From assembly GCA_021234155.1 (NCBI GenBank), contig JAJEKV010000004.1:25711831-25775830 (forward strand): a stretch of DNA of 64,000 nt. The letters run 5' to 3'. The notes beneath the pieces are model-generated. The model was not told where the DNA came from. It saw only the letters and a program-made list of their open reading frames with translations, and did no database searches. This document shows, in pieces, positions 56,740 through 64,000 of this stretch (positions are counted from its first letter, which is position 1; the number at the start of each line of letters is the position of its first letter). The stretch comes from Isoetes taiwanensis (Eukaryota; Streptophyta; Lycopodiopsida; Isoetales; Isoetaceae). A program made the position numbers and the translations under genes.

Positions 56740-58990
56740 CACCTTTTGTCGGTTCTTTGCGCAAGATATTCTTCACAACACATAAGGTATGGGATTCCCA
56801 GATCCACATTTATAAGATCTTTGGTACTCGTTTTTTGCCCGCTCCATGTTTGAGTACCTTCTCGCATGCACCGAGCAAGGATGTCCATAGCATGACGAAC
56901 AGTCAAATGGCATACTATCAATCATGCCTTCACTGACCAAGCAATGCCGCACGTCCCAAGGAGATCGACCATGCAACCATATTGTTCCACGCTGGAGTAA
57001 GAGAATTCATGTGACATAATGAAATAAAATAATGGTTACCCTCATCTAATAGACCAAGCATGGCTACATGCGTAGATAAAACTAACAAAAGTGAACTTAT
57101 CGTGCATCAATCCTTTTTCCAGCATTTTTTGAAATAAGAGAAGGCCATCCCTACCCCGCCATGTTGTTTGTATATCCCAAATAAGTGTATTCCAAGGACT
57201 CCAATCTTCCATGTGTATTTTGTCAAAAATGCCCCATGCTTCATTCAAACTACCACATCTCCCCACATGTTTAGAAGTGCATTTGCAAATCTAAATATCG
57301 ATTCAAATAACCATGTAGACAATGTATTCTTCATCATTTGTTGAAACAACGAAAGCCTCCTCACCACACCCATTCTCGGGTATACGCCGCAATCATAGAC
57401 GCCCGTGTTACCACATCTTTGCTAGGTGTTGCTTCAAATGCCACCGAGCATCTTCAACACTTCCACTATTTCCATACATATTTACAAGAGCCCCCTAAAA
57501 TGGTGTCTAGCTCAAGCCCACTTTCAGAGATGAGGTTATGCAATGCCTTGCCTTCCTTTAAGTCAGTAAGGTTGCCACATGCATCAATGGATTTGGACCT
57601 AATCCTTCTTCCCTTATTTGCTTGAATAATTGTAATGCATCCTCGCATCTTCCATTGCTTGCACATGCTGCAATAATGGCACTGAAAGACACTATATCCT
57701 TCTCAACTATCAAATCAAATATCCTTGCTGATTCTTCAACTCTTCCACATTTTCCATACATGGTGATAAGGCAATTTGCAACACAAACTATTGAGTGCAA
57801 GTCACTGCCAATAATTTGAGCATGGATAAGCTTCCCCTCATCAAAGTAATGTTGGCTCAAACATGCGTTTGAGAACATTGAGGAAGGTTACCTTGTCCGC
57901 GGGTGATATGTTCTCACCATTTCTCTGAATACTTGTATCGCCTTCTGTCCCTGCCCATTTTCCAAGAGAACCCAGGAGTTCGATTTTCGCATCATACCAT
58001 ACAATCTAAGAGCATCATCAACATGAAGATGATGTCCATATGTTGTGAGCATAATGTTCCATGAAAATTGATTCCAGTTGTGCATATTATAAAAAACATT
58101 CTTTGCATCATCTAGGTTTAGACATCTTCCATACATCCTAATAAGAAGATTTCCTAAGAATCATCGTGATGATGCCCATCTCTCGATGATGTGGGCATGG
58201 ACAACTCGCCTTAATAAAGCGATTCTTTGTACTTGCCCAAGGACCTAACAAGGAACCATATGCATTAATACTCCCTTCAGGATTTTGTTGCTTCGTTATG
58301 TCCAAGTCTTCTTTTATTTTCCTTCTAGAAGCCAAGCGTCTAGCCTTGTCACGGGTCTCAATGCGTGCTTGTTGTCGGACACTAAGCTTGGTACGTTCAA
58401 TTTGGCTGCAATATTCCTCTTGTTCTTCTGCAATCACGCAGGCTGCAGAACCGAAATGCTTGGAATTGAATAGAGGGAAGAAAACAAATGGCCAATCGAG
58501 AGTTCTGAAATAGGAGGTTTGGGCAATGCAAGATATCCTAGGGATATTCTAGCATATACCTAGGATATGCCAAAAACCCACATAAACAAGGGTTTGCCCC
58601 CCTAGGGGCAACCCAAAAATTGCGTTTATCCATGTTATTAAACGCAGCTCTAGCATCATGGAGAGCTCCACATTTGACATACATTCTGATAAGCAAGTTT
58701 GAAAGAAACAAATTTGTTTCTAGCCCATTTGCCACAATCCTGTGGTGAAGGTTCTTGCCTTCTGATAAAGTGCTTGGCACACTTTTGTAACTTAAAAGCA
58801 ATGCGAACATCATCCATTTCATCCTTCTTCTTTTTGAGAGTAATGACTGGAATATTACAACTAATGCCCACCACAGTTTCCATTGGGTCTGACGCACCCA
58901 CTAATGCATCACTCTGGACCTCGTGTTCCCCTGATAGATGTAAATCTGGCCAAGAACTGCCATAATCTAAGCCATAACACAGGTGACCTC
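56740..58990 (-). pseudogene. PPR-E type protein gene, interrupted and frame-broken
   Basis: On the minus strand a full PPR architecture can be followed. The start region (about 58,970-58,800) has a Lys-rich stretch (ITLKKKKDEMDDVRIAFKL). The first repeats (58,790-58,620) read LHHRIVANGLETNLFLSNLL and YVKCGALHDARAAFNNMDKR. After an interruption (58,160-58,618) they continue: MYGRCLNLDDAKNVFYNM (58,136), CLITMYGKCGRVEESARIFD (57,760-57,700), EGKALHNLISESGLELDTIL (57,560-57,500), and GRCGSLNEAWGIFDKIHMED (57,266-57,200). The E-domain follows at 57,000-56,740 (EQYGCMVDLLGRAALL in one frame, NPIPYVL in another). At least five frame changes occur, one at a ggggg run (57,490). Such proteins usually act on chloroplast or mitochondrial RNA. 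No DYW triad was found. Confidence 0.75.
58493..58619 (+). repeat. Hairpin A-tailed repeat, copy 3, inside the PPR gene
   Basis: It contains ggaggtttggg, arms atatcctagg and cctaggatat, gggtttgcccc...ggggcaaccc, and ends aaaaat. The PPR coding sequence is cut exactly at its A-rich end (58,619), on the strand opposite to PPR transcription. Confidence 0.75.
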
Positions 58991-59034
58991 CATACCACAT
59001 GTATCTACCTCCATAACCGAAAGCTCGAATATGG

Positions 59035-59150
59035 AGCGGTTAGCCAGTTTCCACACCACCATTTGTCCAAAAACACCGATTTACCGCCAGCCAAGTTGCA
59101 AAGTTTGGAGCAGTTTTCGACATATCCTAAGCATATTCCAGCATATGATA
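59035..59150 (+). repeat. Hairpin A-tailed repeat, copy 4, 3'-truncated
   Basis: It begins gcggttagccagtttccaca exactly as copy 1, keeps accgccag and tttggagcagttttcgacat, and then diverges after catattccagcatatgatat. The gcaaccc tail is missing. It lies between the divergent PPR and PWP2 genes, where the promoters must be. Confidence 0.7.
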
Positions 59151-59290
59151 TTCCGGTGATAAAAGTTCGCTTCGGCTGCCGGAGACCCCACTTCAAAAAC
59201 GGTTTAAGTAGATACCGTGGAAAAAGAGCCTAAAGGTTTAGGGTTTTACAGTAGGTTTCCTTCCAGTTCCGGTCTGCCTGCGTTCGGCCC

Positions 59291-62200
59291 ATGAATTTCA
59301 AATTCAGCAATTTGTTGGGTGCGCCATACCGGGGAGGAAATGTGGAGTTCTCTGGGGCGGCAAATTGCTTATATCCTGTGGGCAATCGTGTCTCTGTTAC
59401 AGACCTGGTGAAATCCAAACCTTAACACTTCCTTTGCGAGAATTCTACAAATGTTGTAAAAATTGCTGTCACTCCCAATGGGGCCCTGCTTCTTTCTATA
59501 GACGAAGATGGAAGATCACTTCTCATCAATGTCCGGCGAAGGGTTGTGTTGCATCATTTCTCATTCAAAGGGCCAGTTTCAGCGGTGAAATTTAGTCCCA
59601 ACGGATCCAAGTTTGCTGTTGGTATAGGTAAGCTTCTTCAAATATGGCGAACCCCTGGGTTTCGAAAGGAGTTTACTCCATTTCAACTGTTGAGGTCATA
59701 TGCAAGTTGCCATGACACCATTACTTGTCTTGATTGGAGTCCAGATAGTAGGTGGATTCTAGTTGGTTGTAAAGACCTTACAGCCAGAATATTTAGTTCA
59801 GACAGCCTGGAGAATTATCATCCAGTAACGCTAATGGGTCATCGGAATGTTGTTGCGGGTGTATACTTTGCTTCAGAGAGGAAAGGATTGTTGGCAAGCG
59901 AATACATTGAGACCTACACTATAGCAAAAGACGGAGCTCTCTTCCATTGGAGGTTTTGTCCCTTTCCAGAAGAGTTGCCTGCGAGTGGGATATCAGAGCC
60001 ATCAAATCAGGAACCAGCTTCATGTCTTCTAGAGCCACAAGCTGATTCTGATGGAAATCTTATGTTAGTGCATAGTTCAGATGCATCTACTGCATTTAGA
60101 AATAAGCCATCAAAGAAGAGGTCAAAGACACAGCAAAATGCAAATGGCATGGAGAATGGAGCACAATCTGACATTGGTGATACTGGATTAGGTACAATGA
60201 CTACAAGAGGTAAGAAGGGGAAGAAGGATTGCAAAGACAATGCTGAAGCTATACCTAGCAGTCAGGACTCAACAGTCATGTCCGAACCTAAAGATAGGGG
60301 TAAAAATGAAGGAGAGGAATCTGAAAGCAATGGTAGTTTAGGCACAATTGCCAACAGTAACCGAGGCAAACGCCAAGAACCAGCAGTTATGCAGAAGGAT
60401 ACTCCCTTTCTTAGACTTGATAAAGGGAAATGGGAACTGGTGAAGAAACACTTATTCTTACAAAATGCAAAAGTGACATCATGTGACTATCATCGACTGC
60501 TAGATTTATTAGTAGTGGGCTTCTCTACTGGAGTTTTGGTCTTTATCAAATGCCAGAATTTACCATGCTTCATCTCCTCTCAATATCCAAAGAGAAGATA
60601 ACGACGCCTGTTTTAATGAGGCTGGTAATTGGTTGGCATTTGGATGTGCAAAAACTGGGTCAATTACTTGTCTGGGAATGGCGTTCTGAGACTTACGTGC
60701 TTAAACAACAGGGTCATTATTTTGATGTCAATTGTGTCTCGTACTCTCCAGATTCTCAGCTCATTGCCACAGGTGCAGATGATAATAAACTCAAGGTTTG
60801 TGCGCATTTTTGTCTATAATAAAAAGAATTGATTCTTCCTATGTCATTTCTACATATTTCTGTGCCGCATATATAGATGACATGGAAGGGTTTGCATAAG
60901 TGAGTGGATTTAGCAGAATTGAATGCATATTTTTTTTAAGGGAAGGGCAGTTTAAGGTTTTCAATGGGAGTGTTCTCTCAAGAGATATTTTTAATTTTTG
61001 GCCTAAGCTTGTAAATTAACTAATAAGAAAAACAAAACTAAACAGTTATTAGCTTTATTTTTCATGTAAACTACAAACCTATAAGTGGTTTCATTATTTA
61101 TTGGAGAATACTTAGATTTAGTATTTGCAACAGGTATGGAACACCACATCAGGCTTTTGCTTTGTTACTTTTGCGGAGCATTCTAATGCAGTTACAGCTG
61201 TGCTATTTTTGCCTGGAAGCCATGCCGTTCTAAGTGCCTCGTTAGATGGAACAGTCCGTGCCTGGGATCTTATGCGTTATCGTAATTTTCGTACATTTAC
61301 TGCACGTACTCCTACCCAGTTTGTTTCATTGGCTGCAGACCCAAGTGGTGAAGTAATTTGTGCAGGTTCTCTTGATACATTTCAGGTATTGTTCTTCACT
61401 TCTTTCTTTTTCAATTGTACCTGAAGATGCCACTAGTTTGATATCTGCTGTTGGAATATTGAAACCAGATATATGTCTGGTCTATGAAGACAGGACGCCT
61501 GTTGGATGAGTTAAGTGGTCATGAAGGTCCTGTTCATGGACTATATTTTTCCCCTGTACATGTGAGTTGCTTATTTAGCATCAAGTATTTGCTTGTTTTA
61601 TATGCCATTTTATTTCATCATGCATCTTGGCAAAGGTTCAGTCAGCTTTGTTGTCATGCATTGTGGAGATTGATAATTGTAGGACAACTTTCTAAATCAG
61701 CATTTGATGCACAGGAAGTCCTGGCATCTTCTTCTTGGGATAGAACTGTACGGCTGTGGGATGTTTTTCAAGGAAAAGGAGGAATAGAGACGTTTACTCA
61801 TACGCATGATGTGCTTACAGTAGTTTACCGTCCTGATGGAAAAACAACTGGCATGCTCTACACTTGACGGGCAGATCCACTTTTGGGACCCCTGAGGGTT
61901 TATTAATGGGTTCAATAGAGGGTCGACGGGACATTACAGGAGGCAGGTTGATGAGTGATCGCCGTGCAGCATCAAATTCTAGTTCAGGGAAATGTTTTAC
62001 TACTCTCTGCTATTCTGCAGATGGTACCTACATACTTGCAGGTGGTAGGAGCAAATATATTTGCATGTATGATGTAGCAGAACAGGTTATTCTTTGCCTA
62101 CCCCATTTCGTATCTGTTTCAAAAAGTTGCGTTTCTTGCAATGTGTTTCTTTTATGCAGGCATTAATTCAGCTTGAACTCATGTTCGATTGCATGCAGGT

Positions 62201-63469
62201 ATTATTAATAAGATTTCAGATATCACACAATTATGGATTGGATGGTGTTCTGGACTTTTTGAATTCTAAGCGCATGACAGATGCTGGGCCAATAGATTTA
62301 ATAGATGACAATGACAGTGATAAGGAAGAGGGGATTGACAGGCAAATAAGGAAATCCCTTGGTCGTGGTCTGCCAGGAGCTGTTGGAAATTTTGCAAGGC
62401 CTATTGTGCAAACAAAATCACTTCACCTTAGTCCAACAGGTCGGTCCTGGGCAGCAGCCACAACAGAAGGCTTGCTTATCTATTCAATGGATGACACTCT
62501 TACATTCGATCCGACTGATCTTGATATTGACGTTACACCTGAGGTACTTGCTACGGGTTTTTTCATTGCTTTCCTTCCATTTAAAAAGTGCTCCTTATCC
62601 ATCTGAGAAACCATGCATGTGCATATCTGAGCAAATTCTCAGATTGTAGCCTGCAATCACTTATTGAATTCGTAAGTGTAACCTTTTCTAATTATCCCTG
62701 CTGCAATATGCTGCAGAAGATTGTTTTCCACTCAAATCATGTATAATGTAAGGTTAGTCATAGGAGGCCATGTCTAATTAAAGTCTCTTCTGCTGAGATG
62801 GTTTACGTACATTTAATTATCGGGCTTTGTCATGAACATGCTATGGATTATAACCATACCAGGGTCTTCTATCAAAGAGAACCATTCAGAATCTTTTGAT
62901 GTAGAGGAAAAATAGGTGGATGACCTCCCATATACTTCTGCTACCTAATTTTTGTGTTTATGTATATTTTCAGGTGATACTGGAAGCGACAAATAATAGA
63001 CAGTATTCACGAGCTTTAGTTTTGGCATTGAGGTTAAATGAAACAGCAATTATTCAAAGTTGCATTGAATCAACTCCTCCAACAGATATAAGAGATGCTG
63101 TGTTGAAGGTTCCAATTTCCTATATCGGACGCTTTATTATGATATTAGCAGAGTTGATTGAGAGATCTCCACATCTAGAGTTCCTGCTTCATTGGTGCCA
63201 GGTTTGTACTTCTACTTTGCAATCGTTGATTATATGATTTTCAAGGTTAACTCAATTGTTAAGTACAGGATATTTGCATTGTGCATGGAAGAGCCATCCA
63301 GCTCCATAATAAGGACTTCCTGCCAGCTATTAAGGCCCTTGCAATGGGACTTACCCGGATACATGAAGAACTTGGAAGCATTTGTACAACAAATCAGTAC
63401 CTTCTGCAGTATCTATGTTGTGTGCCGTCAGTTAAGCAACAAGAGATCCAACTAACTGCAATAGTATAG
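59291..63469 (+). CDS. PWP2: PWP2/UTP1 homologue, WD40 subunit of the small-subunit processome
   Basis: PWP2 is a nucleolar UtpB-complex protein needed for 18S rRNA processing. The start MNFKFSNLLGAPYRGGNV and VGNRVSVTDLVKS matches the family's N-terminus. Seven exons are 59,291-60,795, 61,134-61,385, 61,469-61,561, 61,715-62,085, 62,199-62,543, 62,974-63,201 and 63,269-63,469. All introns are gt-ag and phase 0. The tandem WD40 propellers show typical blocks (VQIW-like LLQIWRTPGFRKEF, TCLDWSPDSRW, ASLDGTVRAWD, SSSWDRTVRLWDVF). The C-terminal Utp12-type helical domain covers exons 6-7 (SRALVLALRLNE, HLEFLLHWCQ) and ends at TAG. A family insert of Lys/Ser-rich linker lies in exon 1 (60,100-60,400). 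Breaks in frame occur near 59,415, 59,440, 60,535, 60,612, 60,652, 61,842 and 61,890; five or more lie in mononucleotide runs and the protein is conserved on both sides. A working gene with sequence errors is likelier than a pseudogene. Confidence 0.93.
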
Positions 63470-64000
63470 ATTGTTGCAAGGTTGTAAAGTTAAATCTTAG
63501 ATCAGATGGCTAAATCAAGATTTGTTGAGATGCATCATAAGAAGGAAGCATCTTTTTAGCCATTGGTCCAGAAAATTTTGTCACTTGTACAGTTGCCTGA
63601 AATATAAATTCTGGCAGCATTATAGCATACAATATGGTAGCGCAGTGGCATCGCCACCACACATGCAGCTAAGATATGAGTCATTGGTTATGATTTGTGT
63701 GTTACGGAAGTCCTTGGGAAGTTTTTTGAGCGGGCATGAATAAGTTTCTGGCATCAAAATGGCCGTTCTATCTGACTCTATAGATTGAGGGCAAAGAATA
63801 TCAAATCTTTTACAGAAAGATTCATAAGATGCATTCACATTACCTGCTTTTATCTTTCGCATTGCACAATTCTATGTCTCTAGATATTGAATATAGTTTG
63901 ACAAAATTATCCTCGTTTATTCAAGCTGTCTAAAAGTAACTTCAATACAAACCCAAAGGACTGAATGTGCTGCTGCACTTGGCATGTCTCCATATGAACT
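63470..64000. other. PWP2 3' flank, no further gene seen
   Basis: AT-rich, with only short frames. The first few hundred bases are probably 3' UTR. No clear polyadenylation signal was singled out. Confidence 0.5.

Noticed and set aside
56358-56936. 192-codon plus-strand open frame
   Set aside because: Antisense to the PPR E-domain region and without any motif.

Overview
The window looks like nuclear DNA of a land plant, dominated by old transposable elements. A spore-bearing plant (fern or lycophyte) fits best, a gymnosperm less well. The clues are a broken Ty1/copia array with an initiator-tRNA-Met type primer site, two LINE clades, long intron-poor PPR genes with MYGKCG-type repeats, and an exon fragment of a P5B-type ATPase. 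The species cannot be named from sequence alone.

Layout: 1-4.7 kb holds nothing recognisable. Two decayed LINEs follow head-to-tail on the plus strand, a jockey/RTE-like one (about 5.9-8.45 kb) and an L1-like one (about 8.7-11 kb). A scrap of a P5-type cation ATPase lies at 12.3-12.5 kb. A non-autonomous, probably Ty3-like LTR element (14.5-20.45 kb) has Gag with three zinc knuckles, a protease-like remnant and no reverse transcriptase; it is interrupted at 16.3-17.8 kb and its 3' LTR end is duplicated in tandem. At 21.87-35.96 kb lies a minus-strand Ty1/copia array in which three internal regions share three LTRs, with copy 1 truncated. The stretch 36-39.8 kb is a patchwork of tandem repeats and hairpins, roughly bracketed by a 25-bp inverted repeat. 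One lysine/arginine-rich unassigned open frame lies at 40-40.65 kb (minus), and a broken, protein-like but unassigned coding region covers 42.77-48.5 kb (plus).

The right end is gene-bearing. There is a decayed PPR gene (49.3-50.2 kb, minus) and a second PPR gene with an E-type tail (56.7-59.0 kb, minus). The latter is arranged head-to-head with the one clear housekeeping gene, a PWP2/UTP1 homologue of the small-subunit processome (59.29-63.47 kb, plus, seven exons, complete to its stop). Four copies of a short hairpin-containing, A-tailed repeat lie among these genes, one inside the PPR gene and one between the two genes.

Two quality signals matter for any reader. PWP2 carries about seven small frame breaks, mostly in mononucleotide runs, although its protein is conserved across each break. 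In the copia array and the other LTR element, differences between copies cluster at CAG/CTG trinucleotides. Both patterns could be long-read consensus error, the second perhaps tied to CHG methylation. Broken frames here should not be taken as decay without other reads.
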